Source: Actinoplanes sichuanensis
Lineage (GTDB): Bacteria; Actinomycetota; Actinomycetes; Mycobacteriales; Micromonosporaceae
Direction: 5' to 3'
NCBI RefSeq assembly: GCF_033097365.1
Contig: NZ_AP028461.1
Location: 11,497,501 to 11,561,500 of the forward strand
DNA: 64,000 nucleotides
Shown here: positions 25,829-34,317 of the stretch, piece by piece
Position numbering within the stretch: position 1 is the first letter of the stretch
How the letters are laid out: every line of letters begins with the position of its first letter
The notes under the pieces: model-generated
Databases searched by the model: none
Seen by the model: the letters and a program-made list of their open reading frames with translations, nothing else
Told to the model about the DNA's origin: nothing
Made by a program: the position numbers and the translations under genes

Positions 25829-27376
25829 ATGACCGAGATCCTGTCCGACGAGGCCGTGGCGTTCGTCGCCGACCTGAACCGGCGATTCCGGCCTCGCCGT
25901 AACGAGCTCCTCCAGGCGCGTGCCTCGCGCCGCGCGGAGATCGCGGCCGGAGCCACGCTGGGCTTCCTGGCCGAGACCGCGGACATCCGCGCCGCGGAGT
26001 GGTCCGCCCCGCCCGCGCCCGTCGACCTGCAGGACCGGCGAGTGGAGATCACCGGGCCGACCGAGCGGAAGATGACGATCAACGCGCTGAACTCGGGCGC
26101 GAAGGTGTGGCTGGCCGACCTCGAGGACGCGAACACCCCGCACTGGTCGAACGTCGTCGACGGGCAGCAGAACCTGTTCGACGCGATCCGGCGGACGATC
26201 ACCCTGGAGACCGAGAAGAAGACGTACGAGCTGAACGGCGGGCCGTACCCGACGATCGTGATGCGCCCGCGCGGCTGGCACCTCGACGAGCGGCACCTGC
26301 CGGTGGACGGTGAGCCGGCCGTCGGCGCGCTGGTCGACTTCGGGCTCTACTTCTTCCACAACGCCAAGGAGTTGCTGGAGCGGGGCAGCGGGCCGTACTT
26401 CTACCTGCCCAAGATGGAGTCGCACAAAGAGGCCGCCCTCTGGAACGACGTCTTCACCTACGCGCAGGAGGCACTGGGCATCCCGGTCGGCACCATCCGG
26501 GCCACCGTGCTGATCGAGACCATCCCGGCCGCGTTCGAGATGGAGGAGATCCTGCACGCGCTCCGGCCGCACATCTCCGGGCTCAACGCCGGCCGGTGGG
26601 ACTACCTGTTCAGCATCATCAAGTACTTCCGGGACAACCCGAGCATGATCCTTCCGGACCGGGCGGCCGTCACGATGACCGCGCCGTTCATGCGGGCCTA
26701 CACCGAGCTGCTGGTCTCCACCTGCCACAAGCGGGGCGCGTTCGCGATGGGCGGCATGGCCGCGTTCATCCCGAGCCGGCGTGACCAGGAGGTCAACAAG
26801 GTCGCGCTGACCAAGGTCCGCGAGGACAAGGAGCGCGAGGCGGGCGACGGCTTCGACGGATCCTGGGTGGCTCACCCCGACCTGGTGCCGGTGTGCAAGG
26901 AGATCTTCGACCGGGTGCTCGGCGACCGGCCCAATCAGCTCGACAAGAAGCGGCCCGAGGTCGCCGTCGACGCCACCGACCTTCTCGACGTGGCCGGTGG
27001 TGGCGGCGCCGTCACCCGGGCGGGCCTGCACAACAATGTCAACGTGGCCCTGCAGTATCTGGAGGCGTGGCTGCGCGGCAACGGCGCGGTCGCGATCCAC
27101 AACCTGATGGAGGACGCCGCCACCGCGGAGATCTCCAGGTCACAGGTCTGGCAGTGGATCCACAACGGAGTGAAGCTCGAGGACGGCACGCCGATCACCG
27201 CCGAGCTGGTCGGGCAGATCGAGGACGAGGAGCTCGCGAAGATCCGCGAGACCGTCGGCGACGAGGCCTGGACCGCGGGCCGCTACGACGACGCCCGCAA
27301 GCTGTTCGAGCGGGTCGCCCTGGCCGACGACTTCGCCGATTTCCTGACCAGCGCCGCCTACGACTCCATCGACTGA
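25829..27376 (+). CDS. aceB: malate synthase A
   Basis: 515 aa, ATG with GAGAGGAA upstream. Condenses glyoxylate with acetyl-CoA to malate. Clear features: [20 protein letters not shown], the [12 protein letters not shown] segment, [15 protein letters not shown] with the catalytic Arg, [19 protein letters not shown] with the Mg-binding Glu, [12 protein letters not shown] with Asp, and the C-terminal [19 protein letters not shown] signature holding the catalytic Asp. It has the length of isoform A (G is about 720 aa). No isocitrate lyase is nearby; its place after the urate genes suggests that its glyoxylate comes from ureide breakdown rather than from the glyoxylate shunt. Confidence 0.96.
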   Translation: MTEILSDEAVAFVADLNRRFRPRRNELLQARASRRAEIAAGATLGFLAETADIRAAEWSAPPAPVDLQDRRVEITGPTERKMTINALNSGAKVWLADLEDANTPHWSNVVDGQQNLFDAIRRTITLETEKKTYELNGGPYPTIVMRPRGWHLDERHLPVDGEPAVGALVDFGLYFFHNAKELLERGSGPYFYLPKMESHKEAALWNDVFTYAQEALGIPVGTIRATVLIETIPAAFEMEEILHALRPHISGLNAGRWDYLFSIIKYFRDNPSMILPDRAAVTMTAPFMRAYTELLVSTCHKRGAFAMGGMAAFIPSRRDQEVNKVALTKVREDKEREAGDGFDGSWVAHPDLVPVCKEIFDRVLGDRPNQLDKKRPEVAVDATDLLDVAGGGGAVTRAGLHNNVNVALQYLEAWLRGNGAVAIHNLMEDAATAEISRSQVWQWIHNGVKLEDGTPITAELVGQIEDEELAKIRETVGDEAWTAGRYDDARKLFERVALADDFADFLTSAAYDSID

Positions 27377-27383
27377 TCACACC

Positions 27384-27415
27384 GATGCGGCCGGGCCTGA
27401 CCGTCCGGCCGCATC
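27384..27415 (+). terminator. 11-bp perfect hairpin between aceB and the DUF6986 gene
   Basis: GATGCGGCCGG (27384-27394) and CCGGCCGCATC (27405-27415) form a perfect stem with a 10-nt loop, 7 bp after the aceB stop. There is no T-tract. The next gene has its own ribosome binding site (GAGGAAGG) right after it. It may be a partial terminator or a processing/stability element between the two cistrons. Confidence 0.6.
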
Positions 27416-27437
27416 CGGCAGTGAGGAAGGGCCGCCC

Positions 27438-28574
27438 GTGCGTCTCCACGAGGACGACTACCACGAGATCGACGCGAGCCTCGCCGCGCACGACGCCTTT
27501 CTCAAGGCCCGCTACCCGGGCGAACGTCCAGGTCGGCAGCCGGTTCACACGGTGTATGTACCGGCCGACCGGCTGGACGACTTCCGTGACTGGGGCGGTG
27601 TCGCACTGGCCACGATGGACCGACACGACTTCCCCTGGCCCGACCCGGCGGTCCGCGCCAAACTCGCCGCCGAGCCGATCGAGGACCTGCGCGTCGACTT
27701 CGAGGACGGCTACGGTGTCCGCGACGACGACCAGGAGGACGCGGCCGTCCGCAAGGCCGCCGCGATCCTCGCCGACGGCCCACGGCCACCGTTCCTCGGC
27801 CTCCGGATCAAGTCCCTGGAGCCCGCCACCCGGCGCCGCTCGCTGCGCACCCTCGACCTCTTCCTCGACAACTACCAGGACCTTTTCACCATCACGCTGC
27901 CCAAGGTCAGCGGTTCCGACCAGGTCTCCGCCATGGTCACCCTCTGCGAGAAACTCGAGCGGTCGTACGGCCTGAGCGCCGGCGTCCTCACCTTCGAGAT
28001 TCAGGTCGAACTGCCGTCGGCCGTGCTTGCCGCCGACGGGACCGCTGCCGTCGCGCGGCTGATCACCGCGGCGGCCGGCCGGTGCACGGGGCTGCACTAC
28101 GGAACCTACGACTACAGCGCCGCCGCCGGTGTGGCCGCGGCCTACCAGTCGATGGAGCACCCGGCCGCCGACTACGCGAAGGCGGTGATGCAGGCCGCCG
28201 CCGCCCAGACCGGGGTGCGCCTGTCCGACGGGTCCACCAACGTCCTCCCGGTCGGTGACACCGCCGACGTGCACGCCGCCTGGCAACTGCATCGGCGACT
28301 GGTCCGCCGCTCCCTGGAACGAGGCTTCTACCAGGGCTGGGATCTGCATCCGGCACAGTTGCCGACCAGATATGCGGCGACCTACGAGTTCTTCCGGGAC
28401 GGCCGGGACACGGCCGTCACCCGTCTGCGGCGCTACCTGGACCGGCAGGACAGTGGCATCGCCGACGAGCCGGCCACCGCCCGTGCGCTCGCCGGATATC
28501 TGCTGCGCGGGCTGGACTGCGGCGCCCTGACCGACGCCGGGTTCCCACGGGAGCAGTTGACCGCCCTGGCCTGA
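27438..28574 (+). CDS. HpcH/HpaI aldolase/citrate lyase-superfamily protein (DUF6986)
   Basis: 378 aa, GTG start with GTGAGGAAGG upstream. The sequence shows a TIM-barrel aldolase of the CitE/HpcH type: LRVDFEDGYGVRDDDQED (the acidic metal/substrate loop like the DLEDG of citrate lyase beta), LGLRIKSLEP, FTITLPKVSG, TFEIQVELPSAV, GLHYGTYDYSAA and QGWDLHPAQLPTRYAA. These actinobacterial proteins regularly follow malate synthase; the reaction is unknown. An aldol or lyase step on glyoxylate, ureidoglycolate or a malyl-CoA-like compound would fit. It is co-directional with aceB and separated by a hairpin. Confidence 0.75.
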   Translation: MRLHEDDYHEIDASLAAHDAFLKARYPGERPGRQPVHTVYVPADRLDDFRDWGGVALATMDRHDFPWPDPAVRAKLAAEPIEDLRVDFEDGYGVRDDDQEDAAVRKAAAILADGPRPPFLGLRIKSLEPATRRRSLRTLDLFLDNYQDLFTITLPKVSGSDQVSAMVTLCEKLERSYGLSAGVLTFEIQVELPSAVLAADGTAAVARLITAAAGRCTGLHYGTYDYSAAAGVAAAYQSMEHPAADYAKAVMQAAAAQTGVRLSDGSTNVLPVGDTADVHAAWQLHRRLVRRSLERGFYQGWDLHPAQLPTRYAATYEFFRDGRDTAVTRLRRYLDRQDSGIADEPATARALAGYLLRGLDCGALTDAGFPREQLTALA

Positions 28575-28596
28575 GTCGATCAGTGGAGGAACGGCG

Positions 28597-29256
28597 ATGG
28601 GCTACAACACCGGTTTCACCGGGCAGGTGGCGATTGTCCCCCCGCTGAATCCACATGAGGTGGAATACCTCGACCGGTTCGCCGAGACCCGGCACGAATC
28701 GCGGACGGACGGTCCGTATGCGGTGAACGGGAACGGATTGGCGCCCGGTGCGACGTATTCCGGGAACGAACCCGGGCCGGAGCATCCCGGGTTCTGGTGC
28801 CCATGGGTGCCGACCGCCGGTGGTGACGCACTGATCTGGAACGGTGAGGAGAAGTTCCACCGCGCGGAGATCTGGCTCGCGTATCTGGTGGAGACCTTTC
28901 TGGCGCCGGGGGCCGAGATCCGCGGCGGGACGCCGGAGAAGTGGTTCCGGCCGGCGGTGTTCGACCACTTCACCTGCGATCACGTGCTCAACGGGGTGAT
29001 CGGGGCGGAGGGTGACGAGGAGGACGATCGGTGGCGGATCGAGGTACGCGACAACGTCGTTCACGTGGTCCGGATGGTGGCCTGGCCCGATCATGCGCAA
29101 ATCGATCCGCGGTGTCCCGGTGAATGGGGGAGCGAGCAGTGGGCCGAATTCGCGGCGCGGACCCGGCGGAATCACGTTTTCACGGTCAGCGGCGCGGGTG
29201 AGATCCACGATCTGGGGCCCGCCGCGGAGAACGGTTTCGAGCCGATCGCCGGGTGA
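28597..29256 (+). CDS. conserved hypothetical protein
   Basis: 219 aa, ATG with a strong GTGGAGGAACGG site. I do not recognise the family by function. The sequence is acidic, rich in Trp and Gly, and soluble: MGYNTGFTGQVAIVPPLN at the start, YLDRFAETRH, GFWCPWVPTAGGDALIWNGEEKF in the middle, DHFTCDHVLNGVIGAEGDEEDDRW and a WPDHAQI strand. Similar proteins are common in actinomycetes. No signal peptide or membrane segment. It follows the DUF6986 gene by 22 bp and may be the last gene of that transcript, ahead of a 28-bp tandem repeat. Confidence 0.75.
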   Translation: MGYNTGFTGQVAIVPPLNPHEVEYLDRFAETRHESRTDGPYAVNGNGLAPGATYSGNEPGPEHPGFWCPWVPTAGGDALIWNGEEKFHRAEIWLAYLVETFLAPGAEIRGGTPEKWFRPAVFDHFTCDHVLNGVIGAEGDEEDDRWRIEVRDNVVHVVRMVAWPDHAQIDPRCPGEWGSEQWAEFAARTRRNHVFTVSGAGEIHDLGPAAENGFEPIAG

Positions 29257-29264
29257 TCCGCCGG

Positions 29265-29376
29265 TCGGTTTCAAACCGTCGAGAAGTTCGGTGCGGGTTC
29301 AGACCGTCGAGAAGTCCGAGTCGGTTTCGGGCCGTCGAGGAGCCCGGGTCGGTTTCAGACCATCGAGAAGATCGGG
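29265..29376. repeat. four tandem 28-bp repeats
   Basis: Four diverged units with an exact 28-bp period begin near 29265, 29293, 29321 and 29349; the core GGTTTCAGACCGTCGAGAAG recurs with 1-4 changes. The first three are intergenic; the fourth overlaps the stop codon and last two codons of the minus-strand membrane gene (29355). There are no spacers, so it is not a CRISPR. Each core holds a small GGTTT/AAACC-like dyad. Confidence 0.85.
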
Positions 29377-29669
29377 ACGATCAGGAGCGCCGCCAGGGTC
29401 AGCCAGGTCGCGAGTTCCTCGTGGCCGCGGTTGCCTTCGCGGACGGCCTTGACGAGCAGACCCGCCATCAGACCGGCCAGGCCGATGCCGGCGAGGATCG
29501 AGGAGGTGCCCGGCGCGCCGAACCACTCCGGGGCGAGGCTGATCAACGAGGCCGGGTCGATGATCGCCAGCGCGACGAAGACGAGGACGGCGACGGCCAG
29601 GATCGCGACGGCGGTGCCGCGCAGGAGGATGTTCGGTCCGGTGTTCATCGCGGGCTGCTCGTTCGTCAC
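29355..29669 (-). CDS. small integral membrane protein
   Basis: 104 aa, GTG start. Three hydrophobic segments can be seen: about 18-37 (GTAVAILAVAVLVFVALAII), 57-74 (SSILAGIGLAGLMAGLLV) and 88-103 (LATWLTLAALLIVPIFSM). The loop between segments 2 and 3 is charged (KAVREGNRGHEE). No recognised domain. It converges on the hypothetical gene ending at 29256; the shared intergenic space holds the 28-bp repeats, and its stop codon lies inside the last unit. Function unknown. Confidence 0.7.
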   Translation of the reverse strand: MTNEQPAMNTGPNILLRGTAVAILAVAVLVFVALAIIDPASLISLAPEWFGAPGTSSILAGIGLAGLMAGLLVKAVREGNRGHEELATWLTLAALLIVPIFSMV

Positions 29670-29809
29670 GACGGTTGCCTTCCGTGATGGTCCGTGTCGG
29701 GTGAGTCAGACCCTATCGGTACTGGCAAATCCGCTGTGGATCGAACCTTTTCCGCTTGTGGGGAGTAATACGAGGTGGGGCCGCGCGCAACGCGAGGGAG
29801 TGTCGTTCA

Positions 29810-30064
29810 GTGGGCAAGGCGATTACTAAGAGTGATGCAGAGCATGTCTGTGAACGGCCGTCGTGGGAGTGCCGGGCATGCGGCGACCCGTGGCCGTGCG
29901 CACCGGCGCGAGTGTCCCTGTCGGACGGTGCCGACCGGGTCATGCTGACCATGTACATGTGGGGCCATCTGGACCGGGCCATGACCGAACTACCACCGGG
30001 CCCACCGGCGGAGTTGTTCGACAGGTTCCTGCGCTGGACCGACGGGCAACTGGTACAGGCCTGA
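29810..30064 (+). CDS. small conserved actinobacterial protein with CxxC-type cysteines
   Basis: 84 aa from the GTG at 29810, with GAGGGAG about 11 nt upstream; a longer form from GTG 29756 is less likely because the family begins near EHVCERPSWECRACGDPWPC. The pattern C-x5-W-x-C-x2-C-x3-WPC and following R (CAPARVSL) recurs in many short actinomycete proteins, sometimes labelled flavin reductase by annotation transfer. Four cysteines and a His suggest a zinc site. The rest is a helical tail (MYMWGHLDRAMTEL, FDRFLRWTDGQLVQA). It converges on a glutaredoxin-like gene with a 24-bp gap. Role unknown. Confidence 0.75.
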   Translation: MGKAITKSDAEHVCERPSWECRACGDPWPCAPARVSLSDGADRVMLTMYMWGHLDRAMTELPPGPPAELFDRFLRWTDGQLVQA

Positions 30065-30088
30065 GCCCGCCCGGACGGACCGTCGGGG

Positions 30089-30523
30089 TCAGGCCTGCGG
30101 CGTGGCCGGGAGGATCTGGTCGCGTAGCCAGGACGGGTCGGGGTTCACGTGGCCCCGGCCGCCGATCACCACGGTCGGCACCGTTTCGTCGCCGCCGGTG
30201 ATCTCCCGGACCGCGGCGGCCGCGGACGGGTCCTGCCAGATGTCGACCCAGCGGAGCCGGTCCGCGTCGGCGCCGAGGCGGGCCCGCAGCCGTAGGCAGA
30301 AGACGCAGCCCGGCCGCCAGTAGACGATCGGCCGGTCATCGGTCCCGGTCGACGAGGCGGCGGGCGAGCGGGGGAAGGCGAGCGGCGACAACACGAAGGC
30401 GAGCACCAGGAACCCGGCCAGCAGCAGAGCGGCGGTGCCGGGCGCGCCGTCACCGAACCGGGCCGCGGCGATCAGCACACCGCAGAGGGCGGCCAGGGCC
30501 GCCACACTCCATCGTCGCACCAT
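30089..30523 (-). CDS. membrane-anchored glutaredoxin-like protein
   Basis: 144 aa. ATG at 30523 chosen because a basic MVRRWS start leads directly into the first membrane segment; upstream extension adds low-complexity sequence. Two hydrophobic segments (about 5-22 and 30-50) are followed by a thioredoxin fold: IVYWRPGCVFCLRLRARL with a CVFC redox motif, WVDIWQDPSAAAAVREITGG and the cis-Pro loop TVPTVVIGG. This is the layout of actinobacterial mycoredoxin/glutaredoxin-like proteins tethered to the membrane. The catalytic domain after two segments would face the cytoplasm. Substrate unknown. Confidence 0.85.
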   Translation of the reverse strand: MVRRWSVAALAALCGVLIAAARFGDGAPGTAALLLAGFLVLAFVLSPLAFPRSPAASSTGTDDRPIVYWRPGCVFCLRLRARLGADADRLRWVDIWQDPSAAAAVREITGGDETVPTVVIGGRGHVNPDPSWLRDQILPATPQA

Positions 30524-30856
30524 GGAGCGGCACGGTACTCCGCTACCGCCGGTAACGGCATCCCCGACGGCCCTGGTGAGCACGGGGTGAGACACCCGAC
30601 AGCCGGAAGGCGGCCGGAACGCGGATCCGGGCGGAGCGAGCGGTGGGACAGCCAGATGAAAGAGAGGCGAAGCCGGCGGTCGGACGGCCCGGCGGAGGAG
30701 GGCGAAGCCGGCGGTCGGACGGCCCGGCGGAAAGGGCGGAGTCGGCGCTGGGACGGCCCGGTGGAAGCGGGCGAAGCGGGCGCTGGGACAAAGCGGTGTA
30801 ACAAAGGCTCTGGTGACCGGGCGGCAGGTGAAACAAAGCGCCGATAAGGTCGCCCT
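30524..30856. other. 333-bp non-coding stretch with 35-bp minisatellite, upstream of allB
   Basis: Between the divergent starts of the glutaredoxin-like gene and allB. Open frames on both strands here are products of the repeats (about 30631-30805) and have no family likeness. The 50 bp before allB are less GC-rich (TGTAACAAAGG, GTGAAACAAAGCG, GATAAGG) and should hold the allB promoter; TAAGGT at 30845-30850 ends 6 nt before the ATG and could be a leaderless -10 box, though AAGG could also serve as a weak ribosome binding site. Confidence 0.65.
30631..30805. repeat. five imperfect 35-bp tandem repeats
   Basis: Units start near 30631, 30667, 30702, 30736 and 30771 (34-36 bp period). The best conserved block is GCGAAGCCGGCGGTCGGACG followed by GCCCGGCGG; units 2 and 3 are almost identical, the outer ones more diverged. 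The array is non-coding and sits directly upstream of the allB promoter region. Confidence 0.8.
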
Positions 30857-32167
30857 ATGGCTGATCTTGTGGTGCGTTCGCGGCGTGTGGTGACACCCGA
30901 CGGCGAGCGGGCGGCGGCGGTCGTGGTGGCGGACGGCCGGATCGCGGCGGTTGTGGACTACGACGCCGTGGTGACTGCCGGGGTGGATGTCGACTTAGGG
31001 GACACCGCGCTGCTCCCGGGCCTGGTGGACACGCATGTGCACGTCAACGAGCCGGGCCGGACCGAGTGGGAGGGGTTCGCCACGGCGACTCGGGCGGCCG
31101 CGGCCGGCGGCGTCACCACGATCATCGACATGCCACTCAACAGCCTGCCGCCGACCGTGAACACCGCGGCGCTGAAGATCAAGCAGGCGGCCGCGGCCGG
31201 TCAGTGCCACGTCGACGTCGGCTTCTGGGGCGGCGCGATCCCCGGCAACGCCACCGACCTGCCCGGACTGCACGCCGACGGGGTCTTCGGCTTCAAATCC
31301 TTCCTCGCCGACTCCGGGGTGCCCGAGTTTCCGCCGGTCGACGCCACGCAACTCGCCGAGGCGATGAACGCGGTCGACGCGCTGTTCGTGATCCACGCCG
31401 AGGACCCGAACCACCTGCGCGAGGCGGCGAGCTCCCCGGCGTACACCGAATTCTTGAACTCCCGCCCGCAGGACGCCGAACACGCCGCGGTCGGCACCGC
31501 CATCGCGGTGGCCCGCGCCGCGGGCCACCGCGCCCACATCCTGCATCTCTCCGCCGCTTCCGCGCTCCCGCTGATCGCCCGGGCCAGAGCCGAGGGGGTA
31601 CGGGTGACCGCCGAGACCTGCCCGCACTACCTGACCCTGGACGCGGCCGAGATCCCGGACGGCGCCACCGAGTTCAAGTGCTGCCCGCCGATCCGTGACA
31701 CGGCGAACGCCGACAAACTGTGGGAGGCCCTGGCCGACGGCCTGATCACATGTGTGGTGAGCGACCACTCGCCATGCACGCCCGACCTGAAACGGCAGGA
31801 CACCGGTGACTTCGCGGCCGCGTGGGGCGGGATCGCGTCGGTGCAGCTGGGTCTTCCGGTGATCTGGACCGCGGCCGCCGAGCGTGGGCATACCCTCGCG
31901 GACGTGGTGAAGTGGATGGCGCGCCGCCCCGCCGATCTGGTGGGATTGCGAAACAAGGGCCGCATCACGGTCGGCGCCGACGCGGATCTGGTGGCGTTCG
32001 AGCCGGACGAGACCTTCGTCGTGGACGCGCACGCACTGCACCACCGGAATCCGGTCACGCCGTACCACGGAAAGGTTTTGCGGGGTGTGGTCCGCACCAC
32101 CTGGCTGCGCGGAAACGTGGTGACCGGCGACAACGCCGGCGGAGAGTTCCTGGCAAGGGAGATCTGA
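30857..32167 (+). CDS. allB: allantoinase
   Basis: 436 aa. Opens the hydantoin ring of allantoin to allantoate. Dihydroorotase-like amidohydrolase with all metal ligands: [17 protein letters not shown], the GVFGFKSFL lysine that is carboxylated to bridge the two metals, [17 protein letters not shown], and [13 protein letters not shown] with the catalytic Asp. [22 protein letters not shown] and FKCCPPIRD sequences separate it from dihydropyrimidinases. Length is normal. Its TGA shares a base with the ATG of the allantoicase gene. Together with the urate genes 5 kb upstream it completes urate to allantoate. Confidence 0.95.
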   Translation: MADLVVRSRRVVTPDGERAAAVVVADGRIAAVVDYDAVVTAGVDVDLGDTALLPGLVDTHVHVNEPGRTEWEGFATATRAAAAGGVTTIIDMPLNSLPPTVNTAALKIKQAAAAGQCHVDVGFWGGAIPGNATDLPGLHADGVFGFKSFLADSGVPEFPPVDATQLAEAMNAVDALFVIHAEDPNHLREAASSPAYTEFLNSRPQDAEHAAVGTAIAVARAAGHRAHILHLSAASALPLIARARAEGVRVTAETCPHYLTLDAAEIPDGATEFKCCPPIRDTANADKLWEALADGLITCVVSDHSPCTPDLKRQDTGDFAAAWGGIASVQLGLPVIWTAAAERGHTLADVVKWMARRPADLVGLRNKGRITVGADADLVAFEPDETFVVDAHALHHRNPVTPYHGKVLRGVVRTTWLRGNVVTGDNAGGEFLAREI

Positions 32168-33138
32168 TGGATTTCAGCGCGCTGCCCGACCTCGCGTCCC
32201 GGGCGTTCGGCGGTGGTGTCGTGCACGCCAACGACGAGTTCTTCGCCGCCGCCGATCACCTGGTGCTGCCGGACACACCGGGTCACGCGCCGAAGACGTT
32301 CGACCACAAGGGACAGGTCTACGACGGGTGGGAGACGCGTCGCCGACGGTCGCCGGGTCACGACTTCGCGATCATCAGACTGGGCGCGCCGGGTGTCGTG
32401 CACGGCGTCGACATCGACACCGCGTTCTTCACCGGCAACTTCCCGCCGCACGCCTCGGTCGAAGCCGTCGAGCTGCCCGGATATCCCGGCCCGGACGAGT
32501 TGGCCGACGCGGACTGGGTGGAGATCCTGCCGAAGTCGCCGCTGAAGGGTGACGGCCGCAACCTGTACCCGGTCGAGGACCGCCGCCGGTTCACGCACGT
32601 GCGGCTCAACATCTTCCCGGACGGTGGGGTGGCCCGACTGCGTGTGCACGGTGAGGTGGTGCCCGATCCGGCGCTGCTGCCGAAGGTGTTCGACGTGGCC
32701 GCCGCGCAGTACGGCGCGACCGTCGTCGACTGCAGCAACATGTTCTACGGCAACCCGCAACGGATGCTGATGCCCGGACTGGCCCGCAACATGGGCGACG
32801 GCTGGGAGACGTCCCGGCGCCGGGACGACGGCAACGACTGGGTGCTGGTGCGGCTGGCCGCCCCGGCCGTGCTGCGCTTCGCCGATCTGGACACCAGCCA
32901 CTTCAAGGGCAACGCGCCCGGCTGGGCCACGCTGACCGGGTTCGACCATGACGGGTTCGCCCACGAGCTGCTGCCCCGGGTGGCGCTGCGACCGGACACC
33001 CCACACCGGTTCCCGCTGGTCAAGGCGCCCGAGGTGACTCAGGTACGGCTGGACGTCTTCCCCGACGGCGGGATGGCCCGGCTGCGCCTGCTGGGGCGTG
33101 CCGACCGGAATCACCTACGTGCGAGACTCGGCCGGTGA
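32167..33138 (+). CDS. alc: allantoicase
   Basis: 323 aa, ATG within the allB stop (TGATG). Hydrolyses allantoate to ureidoglycolate and urea. The protein is two tandem allantoicase repeats: the first has FDHKGQVYDGWETRRRR and HDFAIIRLGAPG, VDIDTAFFTGNFPP; the second repeats this as MGDGWETSRRRDDGNDW, VLVRLAAPA, LDTSHFKGNAPG. Each ends with a strand VRL(N/D)(I/V)FPDGG(V/M)ARLR. All of this is family-typical. Ureidoglycolate lyase, which would give glyoxylate for the malate synthase encoded upstream, and urease are not in the window. Confidence 0.96.
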   Translation: MDFSALPDLASRAFGGGVVHANDEFFAAADHLVLPDTPGHAPKTFDHKGQVYDGWETRRRRSPGHDFAIIRLGAPGVVHGVDIDTAFFTGNFPPHASVEAVELPGYPGPDELADADWVEILPKSPLKGDGRNLYPVEDRRRFTHVRLNIFPDGGVARLRVHGEVVPDPALLPKVFDVAAAQYGATVVDCSNMFYGNPQRMLMPGLARNMGDGWETSRRRDDGNDWVLVRLAAPAVLRFADLDTSHFKGNAPGWATLTGFDHDGFAHELLPRVALRPDTPHRFPLVKAPEVTQVRLDVFPDGGMARLRLLGRADRNHLRARLGR

Positions 33139-34277
33139 GCCGTACCGTCTCTCTTGTGCTCGTCGATCCGGCGGGCGAGCTTCTCGGGCGATTGCCGCCG
33201 TTCACCGTCGGGGTGCAGTGGTGGCAGGAGGTGTCCGATGTGGTGGCCGGGGCCGGCATCGACGTCACCGTGCTGCGATTGCTGCACGGTGATCAGGCGC
33301 CGCCCGGCGGGCACGTCACCTACCTGGCGATGACCCCGGACCGGCCGGCCGGGCTGCTGCCGGCCGGCGTGGACCTGGCGCCCCACCCGTTGCGTGCGGC
33401 GTATGCCGAACCGGCGGGCGCGGCGGCGTCACTGGCCTGGGCCGCCGGTGCTCTGGACCGGGTCGGCCTGTCCGGCCTGACCGCCAGACAGCAGCGCACC
33501 TGGAACCTGTCGGCGATCTGGCGGTTCGACGGACCGGACGGTGTGCCGGCGGCCTGGCTGAAGCAGGTGCCGCCGTTCTTCGCGCACGAGGCGGCGGTGC
33601 TCCGGCTGATCGGCGAGGTCGCGCCGGATCTGGTGCCACACCTGCTGGCCGCCGGTGACGAGGGCCGGGCCCTGATCGCGCACGTGCCGGGCGAGGACCG
33701 GTACGGCGCCCCGCCGTCGTTCCGCGCGGAGGTCCTGGCCGCCCTGAAGCCGGTGCAGGAGCACTTCGCCGGCCGGCTGCCGGAGCTGCGAGCGGCCGGG
33801 GTCCCGGAGATCACGCTGGCCCGGATCTTCGACATCGCCAAACCGTATGTCTCCGAGATGTCCGGACTGGCGGCGCTGCTCGACGATCTTCCGGCCCGAC
33901 TCGCCGCCGTGGACGAGTGCGGCCTTCCGGACACACTCGTCCACTGTGACCTGCACATGGGCAACGTGATCAGCGACGGCGACTCGTTCACCATCGTGGA
34001 TTGGGGCGACGCGGCGATCGGCAATCCGGCCTTCGACGCGGTGCGTCTGCCCGGCGAACCCGAAGTGCTGGCCGCGTGGGCGGCGCAGTGGCCCGGCGGT
34101 GACGCGCTGCGGGCCGCCGAGCTGCTGCAACCTGTCGAATCACTGCGTCAGGCGGTCGTCTACGACACGTTCCTGGCGAAGATCGAGCCGTCCGAGTGGC
34201 CCTACCACTCCGACGACGTCAGGCGCTGCCTGCAGACCGCCGTCGACCTGGCCACCGAGCAGGCCGGGAATTCATGA
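33135..34277 (+). CDS. phosphotransferase/kinase-fold protein (APH family)
   Basis: 380 aa, GTG start overlapping the allantoicase stop by 4 bp. The C-terminal domain has the aminoglycoside phosphotransferase/choline kinase hallmarks: VHCDLHMGNVI (Brenner motif with catalytic Asp and Asn) and IVDWGDAAIGNPAFD (metal-binding Asp). N-terminal lobe: WLKQVPPFFAHEAAVLRLI, with a Lys and Glu suited to ATP binding. Residues 1-110 are an extra domain (LVLVDPAGELLGRLPPFTV), reminiscent of a NUDIX-like strand arrangement but without a NUDIX box. Substrate unknown; antibiotic resistance should not be assumed. It may ride on the allB-alc transcript. Confidence 0.85.
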   Translation: MSRTVSLVLVDPAGELLGRLPPFTVGVQWWQEVSDVVAGAGIDVTVLRLLHGDQAPPGGHVTYLAMTPDRPAGLLPAGVDLAPHPLRAAYAEPAGAAASLAWAAGALDRVGLSGLTARQQRTWNLSAIWRFDGPDGVPAAWLKQVPPFFAHEAAVLRLIGEVAPDLVPHLLAAGDEGRALIAHVPGEDRYGAPPSFRAEVLAALKPVQEHFAGRLPELRAAGVPEITLARIFDIAKPYVSEMSGLAALLDDLPARLAAVDECGLPDTLVHCDLHMGNVISDGDSFTIVDWGDAAIGNPAFDAVRLPGEPEVLAAWAAQWPGGDALRAAELLQPVESLRQAVVYDTFLAKIEPSEWPYHSDDVRRCLQTAVDLATEQAGNS

Positions 34278-34317
34278 GGCTCACCGTGGCGGCGCTGTTT
34301 TCCGTACCGTGTCAGTC

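Noticed and set aside
29265..29376. 28-bp repeats as a CRISPR array
   Set aside because: Units are directly adjacent with no spacers, they diverge from each other, and no cas genes are present.
30587..30847. Short open frame of 86 codons before allB
   Set aside because: It is made of the 35-bp repeat units, has no ribosome binding site or coding signature, and is equally open in other frames.
33135..34277. Aminoglycoside resistance gene
   Set aside because: The Brenner motif only defines the kinase fold; the extra N-terminal domain and the ureide context do not support resistance.
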